From positions 146,505 to 210,504 of the forward strand of contig NZ_JACJRQ010000012.1 of assembly GCF_014697355.1 (NCBI RefSeq): DNA of 64,000 nt. Reading direction: 5' to 3'. The notes under the pieces are model-generated. The model was not told the origin of the DNA. It searched no databases and saw only the letters and a list, made by a program, of their open reading frames with translations. Shown in pieces: positions 1-7,798 of the stretch; positions within the stretch are counted from its first letter, which is position 1, and each line of letters begins with the position of its first letter. Both the position numbers and the translations under genes were made by a program. This DNA is from Nostoc calcicola FACHB-3891. GTDB taxonomy: Bacteria; Cyanobacteriota; Cyanobacteriia; Cyanobacteriales; Nostocaceae.

Positions 1-106
1 ATGGCTAGCGCTGTCTACGCCCAAGCTGCGACCAACATGAGTGGTGAACAACAAGGCCAAGGGCACTGAAGATGTGATTGATGCCGATTTTGTCGATCGC
101 AAATAA
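1..106 (+). CDS. dnaK: C-terminal end of DnaK (Hsp70), tail frameshifted; gene starts before the window
   Basis: Frame 1 reads a DnaK-like C-terminal segment (ASAVYAQAA, then GEQQGQG) and stops at the TGA at 67-69. The hallmark acidic Hsp70 tail (EDVIDADFVDRK, stop at 104-106) is intact but lies in frame 2. Removing one base near 61-65 would join GQG to TEDVIDADF, so one extra nucleotide separates the two halves. As written the protein loses its conserved last 12-13 residues, which in Hsp70s contact co-chaperones. This may be a real mutation in one of several cyanobacterial dnaK copies or a sequencing error. A hairpin follows at 168-194. Confidence 0.75.
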
Positions 107-167
107 TTTTCTCTCAAGTAAATATTCAGGGTTTTATATTTTGGTTATGCCTTAATTAGCGATAATC

Positions 168-194
168 ACCGCCTCTTATTTTTAAAGAGGCGGT
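168..194 (+). terminator. Hairpin terminator candidate after dnaK
   Basis: A perfect 10-bp stem (ACCGCCTCTT paired with AAGAGGCGGT) encloses a 7-nt A/T loop, 62 bp after the dnaK tail. The T-tract after it is weak, so intrinsic termination is likely but not certain. Confidence 0.6.
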
Positions 195-876
195 TGTTGC
201 TTATACATAAATGGCTTCCTCGATGGAGAATCCTCTATCAGAAGGAAGAAGGGCTATAAATAAAATGGGCAATTAAATACACTGCCAATAACTTGATTTG
301 TCAATCTATGTAAATTTCCTTGATGAAACCGACAAAAATCTCTTATGTCTATATCTCTACGAATAAAATTCAGGTGCGAATACTTTGGTAAGATTTCTAC
401 AGTCTGTTCAAGCAGCTCCTTTGAGGTCTTTAAGATACTGTTGTGGAAGCCCAGTCTTATCTAACCAAACGAGTCCGTGCTTGCCTTTTCTTGGCGAGAT
501 AATCTGATTATGTAGTACTTGATTTACAACACTGGCATTATTCAGAGGGATTATACTTTAGTTGAAGACTACACACTCTGCATCGCAAGTGCATCACGTC
601 AGGCAAAAACAGCTAGTCATAGGCAGTAGGAATTGTTTTTCTTTCTCAAGCACTATAAGAATGGCGATCGTGTTTGCTCATCACCAGGTATATGCTCAGG
701 GGATAGCCAAGGCTCACTCTGAATTTGTTGCTAAGCAATATTCGCACCTTGTCCTTGGCATCAAATTCACTGATTTGGATAAAACTTCTACATAAACACA
801 CACTGATGCAGTTTCATTTGCTTGAATAGCTATATTGATAGGACATTGATACGAAGGAAATTGAAGATTCCTAATT
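195..876. other. Long intergenic stretch, one possible coding remnant
   Basis: About 680 bp without a convincing gene. On the minus strand 411-557 is open and reads like the end of a protein (it includes KGKHGLVWLDKTGLPQQYL and ends at 408-410), but it has no start codon and a stop at 558-560. It could be a fragment of a lost gene. The plus-strand open stretch at 562-795 has no ribosome site and no recognisable composition. Confidence 0.35.
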
Positions 877-1122
877 ATGGCAAGTAAATTCATTGATGTT
901 AGGGAATATACTGTCAGGGCGCACAAAAGAGAGATTCACACTCGTGTTTTTCAGTTTGTCTGTAAAGAGTGTAACGATCTGACAAAACGTGAGACTTATG
1001 GACCTCGACCTTTATATTGTGAGAGATGTCGCCCTCCCCAACCGCCGAAGAAATCCCAACCCGCATCTGTCAAAGCTAAACCAAGACCAATGTCTTACAA
1101 AAGTGATACTGACTTAAATTGA
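877..1122 (+). CDS. Small zinc-ribbon-like protein, function unknown
   Basis: 81 residues. Two CxxC pairs (CKEC at about residues 29-32 and CERC at about 48-51) are spaced as in a small zinc ribbon. A Pro/Lys-rich basic tail follows ([16 protein letters not shown]). Such a layout suits nucleic-acid or protein binding, but I do not recognise a named family. It ends 10 bp before the next gene on the same strand, so the two are probably co-transcribed. The ATG is the only sensible start in frame. Confidence 0.6.
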   Translation: MASKFIDVREYTVRAHKREIHTRVFQFVCKECNDLTKRETYGPRPLYCERCRPPQPPKKSQPASVKAKPRPMSYKSDTDLN

Positions 1123-1132
1123 TTAAAGCGCT

Positions 1133-2173
1133 ATGAATTCAAAGGGACAACTAGAACCACCTCCGGGCACATTTCTCTCGCCACTGTTGGAATTACGAGA
1201 CTATTATGCTCGGCTCACAGAAGAGTATGAACGCTTATTTGTGCAAGCGCGATCGCAACTCGATCATGTAGAAGCGTTATTATCTACCTGGTCTTTCTCT
1301 GATGGCAACAAGCATATATCAAGACTGAAGGCAGTTGATGAAACCTCCACTTCTTCCCCAGAAACCTCTCTGCGGTTTTTATCAGCCCATGATGACATCT
1401 CCCAAATCAACTTGGTGGAGTCTATAGAGTCAGAACTAAGAGACTCAGACGACATTGAAATCGATACTTCCTTTGGTGGTGTTGATACAAAAACAAGTCA
1501 AACTCGAAGTACATCCCCAGATATACAGGCACTTCCAGAGAACAACGATAACTCAGCTAAGGTGCCGGAAATCCCCATGCTACCCCAGTATCAATCTCTG
1601 TCTCGAATGGAAGCCATAAAACAGCTATTGCAAGAACAGGCAGGTACTGTGTGTCATATCGATTTCATTGTGCGATCGCTTTATGGAGAATTAGACTCTA
1701 ATCTGTTTAGAGTAGTTAAAGGTAGAGTTCAATCTTCCCTCACCCAAGGCAGAGAAAGAAGCTACTGGGTAATTATTCCCGAAGAACCCGGTTGTTACAC
1801 TCTGGATTTAAGTTTAGTCGCCCCAAACAATGGTAATGGTGCTTCTAGGAGTATCAAAAACAAAAAGAAGAAACCTTTCGTACCTCCCAAGACAAAAACA
1901 GTACCAATGCTCAAAGCTTTTGACGGCCAATTCTTGATTGATGCCCTCACTTCTCTCTTTGAACAAAATCCGGGTAAAGTTTTCACCGTCGCTGAAGTAA
2001 TCGCCGGAATTTACGGACAAATAAATTCTCAGGAACTTCGAGAGATCAAAAATAAGGTGCTGAATGAATTATCTAGAGGCTATCGCACAGGGAGATTCTC
2101 TAAGGTTCCCGACCAAATTGGGTTATATACTTGGGACTCCAATATGATATTGCAAGGTAGTTATCGGAATTAG
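1133..2173 (+). CDS. Protein with two related winged-helix-like domains, function unknown
   Basis: 346 residues. The N-terminal 60 residues are probably helical, with a possible coiled coil (YYARLTEEYERLF). A Ser/Thr/Asp-rich linker runs to about residue 150. Two segments of about 70-75 residues resemble each other, at about 160-235 (MEAIKQLLQEQ... VRSLYGEL... KGRVQSSLTQGRE) and 265-340 (FLIDALTSLFEQ... IAGIYGQI... KNKVLNELSRGY). Each has the helix-helix-helix-hairpin pattern of a winged helix and ends in a G-x-YxxxxW/Y strand. The second copy sits at the extreme C terminus. They may act as DNA- or protein-binding modules. The gene follows the small zinc-ribbon gene by 10 bp. Confidence 0.6.
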   Translation: MNSKGQLEPPPGTFLSPLLELRDYYARLTEEYERLFVQARSQLDHVEALLSTWSFSDGNKHISRLKAVDETSTSSPETSLRFLSAHDDISQINLVESIESELRDSDDIEIDTSFGGVDTKTSQTRSTSPDIQALPENNDNSAKVPEIPMLPQYQSLSRMEAIKQLLQEQAGTVCHIDFIVRSLYGELDSNLFRVVKGRVQSSLTQGRERSYWVIIPEEPGCYTLDLSLVAPNNGNGASRSIKNKKKKPFVPPKTKTVPMLKAFDGQFLIDALTSLFEQNPGKVFTVAEVIAGIYGQINSQELREIKNKVLNELSRGYRTGRFSKVPDQIGLYTWDSNMILQGSYRN

Positions 2174-2290
2174 GGATTGGGGCATGGGGCATGGGGCATT
2201 GGAGGTGTGAGAGCTGTGGGAGGATGGGGAAGAAATCTCTCCCCACACTCCCCACACTCCCCAATCCCCACTCACCCCAAAAACAACTTG
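2160..2290. repeat. G-rich and C-rich short tandem repeats between convergent genes
   Basis: Tandem GGGGCAT units are followed by CCCCACACT units. This is low-complexity sequence typical of nostocalean intergenic regions. It sits in the convergent gap and abuts the 3' end of ilvA. Confidence 0.6.
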
Positions 2291-3783
2291 TATGCCGGAT
2301 TCTTGTTTTCATCCCAATACCGATAACCAAGGGTATCCAGAAATGCTTGCCACTCTTCCATCTCGTGGGGAGGAACCTGGATACCAACGACAATTCGACC
2401 GTAGTCTGCCCCGTTGTTGCGGTAGTGAAAAAGACTGATATTCCAATTCGGACTCATGGAACCAACAAACTTCATCAATGCACCGGGACGTTCTGGAAAC
2501 TCAAAACGATAGAGCAATTCATTGTCAGCAAGGGGAGAGTGCCCACCCACCATGTGCCGTAGATGTAGTTTAGTAAGTTCGTCGTCTGTTAAATCCAAGG
2601 TTTCAAATCCGTGAGCTTCAAAGGTTTCTACCATCTTTGAAGCATCAGCACGGTTTTGAATCTGCACACCGACAAAAATATGGGCTGTTTTGGCATCGGC
2701 AATGCGATAATTAAACTCGGTGAGATTGCGTTTGCCAATACATTCACAAAACTGGCGAATACTTCCTCGTTCTTCAGGAATTGTGACTGCAAAAATAGCT
2801 TCGCGGCGTTCGCCAAACTCTGCCCGTTCTGCGACAAAGCGGAGGCGATCGAAATTCATGTTTGCACCGCAAGCGACAGCAATTAAAGTTTGTCCAGTGA
2901 TTTGTTCTCGTTCTGCATAGGCTTTGGCAGCTGCGATCGCCAATGCACCTGCTGGTTCTAAAATCGATCGCGTATCCTCAAACACGTCTTTAATCGCCGC
3001 ACAAGTATCATCCGTATCCACTAAAATAATTTCATCTACATACTGCTGACACAAACGGAAGGTTTCTTCACCTACTTCCCGCACCGCTACCCCATCAGCA
3101 AATAACCCCACTTGGGATAAACGCACCCGATGTCCGGCTTTCAAGGATTGAGACATACCATCAGCATCTACTGGTTCAACACCAATCACTTTAATTTCGG
3201 GACGCAACCGTTTCACATAAGCTCCAATTCCAGAAATTAATCCGCCCCCACCAATGGCTACAAAAATCGCATGGATGGGTTGCTGATATTGCCGTAAAAT
3301 TTCCATACCGATTGTTCCCTGTCCCGCAATGACATGGGGATCGTCAAAGGGATGAATAAAAGTTAACCCTTTTTCAGCTTCTAATTGACGGGCATAAGCA
3401 TAAGCATCATCGTAGGTATTTCCATGTAATACAACCACTGCACCCCTATTTCTAACCGCATCTACCTTAACTTGGGGTGTGGTTATCGGCATGACGATAA
3501 TCGCTCTCGTTCCCAGATGGTTGGCTGCCAGAGCGACGCCCTGAGCATGGTTTCCCGCTGACGCTGCGATTACACCCTGTGCCAAGATATCTGGCGGTAG
3601 TTGTACCATTTTGTTATAAGCACCCCGCAATTTAAAGGAAAATACTGACTGCATATCCTCACGTTTCAGCAGGAGTTGATTATTCAGCCGTGCAGACAGA
3701 TTTGGCGCATACTCTAGTGGTGTTTCTTGAGCAACATCATAGACACGGGCAGTCAGGATTTGGATGAGGTAGTCACAATACAT
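2272..3783 (-). CDS. ilvA: Threonine ammonia-lyase (threonine deaminase), biosynthetic
   Basis: Converts L-threonine to 2-oxobutanoate, the first step of isoleucine synthesis (cytoplasmic, PLP enzyme, fold type II). The PLP-binding motif SFKLRGAY has Lys51, and a Gly-rich phosphate loop (GGGGLISG) is near residue 190. The C-terminal part from about residue 325 has the tandem ACT-like regulatory domains (FAVTIPEERGSIRQFCE; YRFEFPERPGALMKF), which indicates the isoleucine-inhibited long form. I start at the ATG at 3783 (MYCDYLIQIL), giving 503 residues, the usual family length. A 27-residue upstream extension to 3864 has no family similarity. It is transcribed divergently from sat. Confidence 0.93.
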   Translation of the reverse strand: MYCDYLIQILTARVYDVAQETPLEYAPNLSARLNNQLLLKREDMQSVFSFKLRGAYNKMVQLPPDILAQGVIAASAGNHAQGVALAANHLGTRAIIVMPITTPQVKVDAVRNRGAVVVLHGNTYDDAYAYARQLEAEKGLTFIHPFDDPHVIAGQGTIGMEILRQYQQPIHAIFVAIGGGGLISGIGAYVKRLRPEIKVIGVEPVDADGMSQSLKAGHRVRLSQVGLFADGVAVREVGEETFRLCQQYVDEIILVDTDDTCAAIKDVFEDTRSILEPAGALAIAAAKAYAEREQITGQTLIAVACGANMNFDRLRFVAERAEFGERREAIFAVTIPEERGSIRQFCECIGKRNLTEFNYRIADAKTAHIFVGVQIQNRADASKMVETFEAHGFETLDLTDDELTKLHLRHMVGGHSPLADNELLYRFEFPERPGALMKFVGSMSPNWNISLFHYRNNGADYGRIVVGIQVPPHEMEEWQAFLDTLGYRYWDENKNPAYKLFLG

Positions 3784-3864
3784 GGGCGTCAAAGGGTTAG
3801 CAAATACCAGATGGAGATTAATTTTACAAGGATTTAGAGTACAAAGCCCATGAACAACAGTCAC

Positions 3865-4043
3865 GAAAGTGACGCATTCCGTCCTTCAGGTATGGGATGA
3901 ATGCGTTGGACCTAATGGAGGATAAGTCCTATGAGAATAACTCCTAACTCCTAACTCAGCACTCAGCACTCAGTTTTGTCCCACCATTTGGTAAGTTAGT
4001 ACATAGTCTGAAACAATAGCAATTATTGCAAGAGGGGATTACG
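3865..4043. other. Divergent ilvA/sat promoter region
   Basis: The gap between the two divergent genes should hold both promoters. It also contains short heptad repeats (CTCCTAA, CAGCACT) at about 3941-3972. I could not identify an operator. Confidence 0.4.
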
Positions 4044-5222
4044 TTGAGTCACCATCCAGATGCCATTGCCCCGCACGGTGGACAGTTGGTTAACCGTATC
4101 GCCACACCAGAACAAAGAGAGGAATTTCTCTCAAAAGCTGATTTTTTGCCACGAGTGCAACTTGACGATCGCGCCGTTTCTGATTTAGAAATGATTGCGA
4201 TCGGTGGTTTTAGTCCACTCACGGGTTTTATGAATCAGGAAGACTACGATCGCACTGTAACAGAAATGCGACTAGCTAACGGTTTTGTGTGGTCAATACC
4301 AATTACACTATCGGTAGCCGAAGAAGTAGCTTCTCCTCTCAAAGAAGGTGGCTTGATTCGCCTAGATAACCCCGCAGGGCGGTTTATTGGAGTTTTGCAA
4401 CTCACGCAAAAATATCACTACGACAAAACCCGCGAGGCAATTAATGTCTACCGCACTGATGATGCAAATCATCCCGGCGTGCAGGTACTCTATAACCAAG
4501 GTTCAGTACATCTGGCTGGTGATATCTGGCTATTGCAACGCGAAGCCCATTCCCAGTTTCCCACTTATCAAATCGATCCAGCAGCTTCACGGCAAATCTT
4601 TCGTGAAAATGGCTGGAAAACCATTGTTGGTTTCCAAACTCGCAACCCCATCCACCGCGCCCACGAATATATTCAAAAGTGCGCCTTAGAAACAGTAGAT
4701 GCTTTATTTTTGCATCCATTGGTCGGGGCAACCAAAGATGATGATATTGCCGCCGACGTGCGGATGCGTTGTTATGAAATTTTGCTGGAACATTATTATC
4801 CTAGCGATCGCGTGATTTTGGCAATTAATCCCGCTGCAATGCGCTATGCTGGGCCTCGTGAAGCAATATTCCATGCTTTAGTCCGCAAAAACTACGGCTG
4901 TACTCACTTTATCGTCGGGCGGGATCATGCTGGCGTTGGTGACTATTATGGCACTTACGATGCTCAATACATCTTTGAGGAATTTGAGCCAAGTGAATTA
5001 GGCATCGTGCCCATGAAATTTGAACACGCTTTCTACTGTACCCGTACCAAGCAGATGGCTACGACTAAAACCAGTCCTAGCAAGCCAGAAGAACGCGTTC
5101 ACCTATCGGGAACCAAAGTCAGGGAAATGCTGCGACGCGGTGAGTTACCTCCACCAGAATTTTCCCGCCCCGAAGTAGCCGCAGAATTGGCGCGGGCAAT
5201 GCGGATACAGGTGTCGGTTTAG
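4044..5222 (+). CDS. sat: Sulfate adenylyltransferase (ATP sulfurylase)
   Basis: Activates sulfate to adenosine 5'-phosphosulfate, the first step of assimilatory sulfate reduction. The two nucleotide-binding motifs of the family are present: [11 protein letters not shown] (Q-x-R-N-P-x-H-x-x-H) and GRDHAGVG. The protein is single-domain, with no APS-kinase domain. I prefer the TTG at 4044 ([15 protein letters not shown]), which has an AGAGGGG ribosome site 6 nt upstream. A TTG at 4026 would lie upstream of that site. This gives 392 residues, as in other bacterial Sat proteins. Confidence 0.92.
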   Translation: MSHHPDAIAPHGGQLVNRIATPEQREEFLSKADFLPRVQLDDRAVSDLEMIAIGGFSPLTGFMNQEDYDRTVTEMRLANGFVWSIPITLSVAEEVASPLKEGGLIRLDNPAGRFIGVLQLTQKYHYDKTREAINVYRTDDANHPGVQVLYNQGSVHLAGDIWLLQREAHSQFPTYQIDPAASRQIFRENGWKTIVGFQTRNPIHRAHEYIQKCALETVDALFLHPLVGATKDDDIAADVRMRCYEILLEHYYPSDRVILAINPAAMRYAGPREAIFHALVRKNYGCTHFIVGRDHAGVGDYYGTYDAQYIFEEFEPSELGIVPMKFEHAFYCTRTKQMATTKTSPSKPEERVHLSGTKVREMLRRGELPPPEFSRPEVAAELARAMRIQVSV

Positions 5223-5229
5223 GGCATTG

Positions 5230-5370
5230 GGACTTAGGAGTTTGGAGTTTGGAGTTTGAAGTTAAGAGTTAGGAGTTAGGAGTTAGGAGTTAAGAGTTAG
5301 GAGTTATTATTCTCCCCCCACCTCCCCACCTCCCTACCTTCCCACTCCCCACTCCCCACTCCCCCTTTAC
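5230..5370. repeat. Heptanucleotide short tandem repeats (STRR)
   Basis: Runs of GGAGTTA/GAGTTAG units are followed by CCCCACT-type units in the sat to caspase gap. These are the STRR class typical of heterocystous cyanobacteria. Similar arrays occur at about 10880-10935, 13975-14003, 34710-34790 and 39520-39552. Confidence 0.8.
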
Positions 5371-5428
5371 ACCACAGACCTGAAACCTTTAAGCTGCTAG
5401 CTGGTAGGCTGAGAACTGGTGGCTAATT

Positions 5429-7600
5429 ATGAAACGGCGCACGTTTTTAAACAGAATTGGCTCAATACTTGCCGTATTGGGAGTAACTGAAGCTGAGTGG
5501 TTGACTTTGGGAAATCGCTACTACTATGCTTTGGCACAACCCAGTCCGCGCAAATTGGCGTTATTAATAGGTATTAATCAATACCCAAAAATTCCTGCCC
5601 TCAGTGGTTGTCTCACTGATGTGGAACTTCAAAGAGAACTTTTGATTCATCGCTTTGGTTTCCAAAGGTCAGATATTCTCACTTTAACTGACGAACAAGC
5701 TAGCAGGGAATTCATTGAAACGGCTTTTTTAGACCATCTAGGCAAACAAGCTCAACCTGACGATGTGGTTCTATTCCACTTTAGCGGCTACGGTAGCCGT
5801 GTCAAATTGGAAACATCGCCGGAGACAATGCAAAATGCTCTAGTGTCAGCTAATGAAATTTCCATATCACAAACTGATAAGATAGTCAATTATTTATTAG
5901 AAGAAACTTTACTATTATTATTGCGATCGCTCCCCACTAACCAAGTCACAGCAGTATTAGATACTAGCTATGATGCGCCTAGTTCAGTCATAGGTTTAAA
6001 AACTCGTGCCCTCCAAGAGTCACCAGAAGCCAAGCTAATAACAGAGGAACTCGATTTTCTTCAACACCTGAAAACTCAAAAATCCCTCAGCACTCCTGTT
6101 GTGTTAACAGCTACCTCAAATCCCAAGCAGTCAGCGAGGGAAGCGCTGTTTTCTGGTTTTAGTGCTGGATTATTTACCTATGCCTTGACCCAGTATTTAT
6201 GGGAAACTACCCCAGCGACCAAAATTCAAGTCGCCCTTTCTCATGTGGAAAATTCTCTGTCTAAAATGGGTAGCAAACAGCAACCAGAGTTATTAGATAC
6301 CCAGAAAAATCAATATGCAGACACCTTAAATGTAACGTCTCTTCCAGAGAGTAACATTGGTGCAGAGGGCGTGGTGAGAGCCATTGAAGAAGATGGCAAA
6401 ACAGTGCAGCTGTGGTTGGCAGGATTACCTCCCCAAGTGCTGCTATACTACGGAGTTAATTCTCGATTCACTCTACCAACAACAGAGCAATTGATATTGC
6501 GATCGCGCAGTGGGTTAACAGCAAAAGCCCAAATTGCCAAAATCGAAGGTGCAACTGGGGTGCAAGTCGGGCAACTTGTCCAAGAAGCAGTCCGCGTTTT
6601 GCCAAAAAATATTAATTTAATAATTGGTCTGGATACTCGACTGGAAAGAATTGAACGAGTAGATGCCACAAGTGGCTTTGCCGCTACTGCCCATGTGTCC
6701 ACCGTAGTAGCAGGGGAACAACCAGCTGATTATATATTTGGTAAACTCCAGCAAACACCTAGTCGCTATGGATTATTTACTCTCGATGGCGAGTTAATTC
6801 CCAACACCGCCGGCGAAGTTGGCGAAGCAGTAAAAGTGGCAGTACTGCGGTTGGCACCAAAATTATCTACCTTGCTAGCAGCCAAGTTATGGCGACTCAC
6901 AGAAAATGAAGGTTCTTCCCGCGTAGCAGTCAAAGCAAGCCTAGAGATAATTAGTGGTGCATCATCTCAGGTGTTAACGCAACGGCAAACACTGCGAACT
7001 TTCACTTGGGAAAAATCACTCCCCACAGACGCGATGAATCGCGTCTCTACCAAATCGCCACAGACGAGATTAATTGCGTCTCTACCTACTCCTACAGTGC
7101 CTGTTGGTAGTCGAATGCAGTATCGGCTGGAAAATCAAAGCGATCGCCCAGTATATTTAATCTTGCTAGGATTAAGAAATAATCAGACAGCAATTGCCTT
7201 CTACTCTTGGGAAACTCCCCTAGAACCAGACACTACAGACACCAAGCCCCTGTTTCGGGAAGTTGTCATCGCCCCAGGTGAAACCCTCACCTTACCCCAA
7301 ACAAATGCTAGTTCTGAATGGGTAATTCCAGCGCCAGCCTTCTTTTCGGAACAACAACTAATTTTTAGTATTGCTCCCTTCAGTGCAACTCTCGCAGTCT
7401 TGAACACTACAAAGTATCCCACACCTGACGAGCAGCCAATTGCCCCATTGTTGAAATCGTTAGATGTTGTTCAAGCCTTGCTACAAGATTTACATAACGC
7501 CAGCGCCATCAAAGCCGAGATGAACGGTACAGCCGCCGACTCATATATCTTGGATGTGAATAATTGGGCAAGTTTTAGCTTTAATTTTCAGGTTGTGTAA
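5429..7600 (+). CDS. Exported pseudo-orthocaspase (inactive-type C14 caspase fold) with DUF4384-like C-terminal part
   Basis: 723 residues. The N terminus has a twin-arginine-type signal (KRRTFLNRIGS then a hydrophobic stretch). Residues about 42-290 form a caspase-like p20 domain: LALLIGINQYP, then LSGCLTDVELQRELL, then VVLFHFSGYGSR and VTAVLDTSYD. In active orthocaspases the last two motifs are SGHG and DSCHSG. Here the catalytic His is Tyr121 and the catalytic Cys is Ser180, so cysteine-protease activity is not expected. A YS pair is a known variant of cyanobacterial pseudo-orthocaspases. The C-terminal region (about 530-660, with YRLENQSDRPVYLILLG) resembles DUF4384 or similar beta-rich modules. 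No Shine-Dalgarno is obvious. Confidence 0.85.
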   Translation: MKRRTFLNRIGSILAVLGVTEAEWLTLGNRYYYALAQPSPRKLALLIGINQYPKIPALSGCLTDVELQRELLIHRFGFQRSDILTLTDEQASREFIETAFLDHLGKQAQPDDVVLFHFSGYGSRVKLETSPETMQNALVSANEISISQTDKIVNYLLEETLLLLLRSLPTNQVTAVLDTSYDAPSSVIGLKTRALQESPEAKLITEELDFLQHLKTQKSLSTPVVLTATSNPKQSAREALFSGFSAGLFTYALTQYLWETTPATKIQVALSHVENSLSKMGSKQQPELLDTQKNQYADTLNVTSLPESNIGAEGVVRAIEEDGKTVQLWLAGLPPQVLLYYGVNSRFTLPTTEQLILRSRSGLTAKAQIAKIEGATGVQVGQLVQEAVRVLPKNINLIIGLDTRLERIERVDATSGFAATAHVSTVVAGEQPADYIFGKLQQTPSRYGLFTLDGELIPNTAGEVGEAVKVAVLRLAPKLSTLLAAKLWRLTENEGSSRVAVKASLEIISGASSQVLTQRQTLRTFTWEKSLPTDAMNRVSTKSPQTRLIASLPTPTVPVGSRMQYRLENQSDRPVYLILLGLRNNQTAIAFYSWETPLEPDTTDTKPLFREVVIAPGETLTLPQTNASSEWVIPAPAFFSEQQLIFSIAPFSATLAVLNTTKYPTPDEQPIAPLLKSLDVVQALLQDLHNASAIKAEMNGTAADSYILDVNNWASFSFNFQVV

Positions 7601-7670
7601 CCAATACCCTATTTTCATCAATCAGAATTAGGAAGCGTAATATCATTTCACGAAAATCCTGATACATATA

Positions 7671-7698
7671 GTAGGGGCGCACAGCTGTGCGCCCCTAC
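7671..7698. repeat. 28-bp perfect palindrome
   Basis: Two 14-nt arms (GTAGGGGCGCACAG and its complement) meet with no spacer, centred on CAGCTG. The palindrome lies in the convergent gap between the pseudo-caspase gene and gcvP. A shorter relative with the same core is at 34140-34159, so it is an interspersed palindromic repeat. In RNA it would form a strong hairpin. Confidence 0.8.
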
Positions 7699-7730
7699 CG
7701 AGGTATCTGTATCAATTTTAAAGCGAAATG

Positions 7731-7760
7731 CTATCACTGTGGCGATCGCCACAGTGATAG
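7731..7760. terminator. 30-bp perfect palindrome around a HIP1 core; bidirectional terminator candidate
   Basis: The arms (CTATCACTGTGGCGA and complement) are perfectly symmetric around the GGCGATCGCC core. It is 39 bp past the 3' end of gcvP and 131 bp past the pseudo-caspase stop, between convergent genes. No long T-tract follows, so termination is inferred from structure and position only. Confidence 0.55.
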
Positions 7761-7798
7761 AGTTAGGAATTGAAACTCCTAACTCTTGACTTAGTTAG

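Noticed and set aside
562..795. 77-codon open frame after dnaK
   Set aside because: No ribosome site, no family-like sequence and a mixed composition; also open by chance on the other strand.
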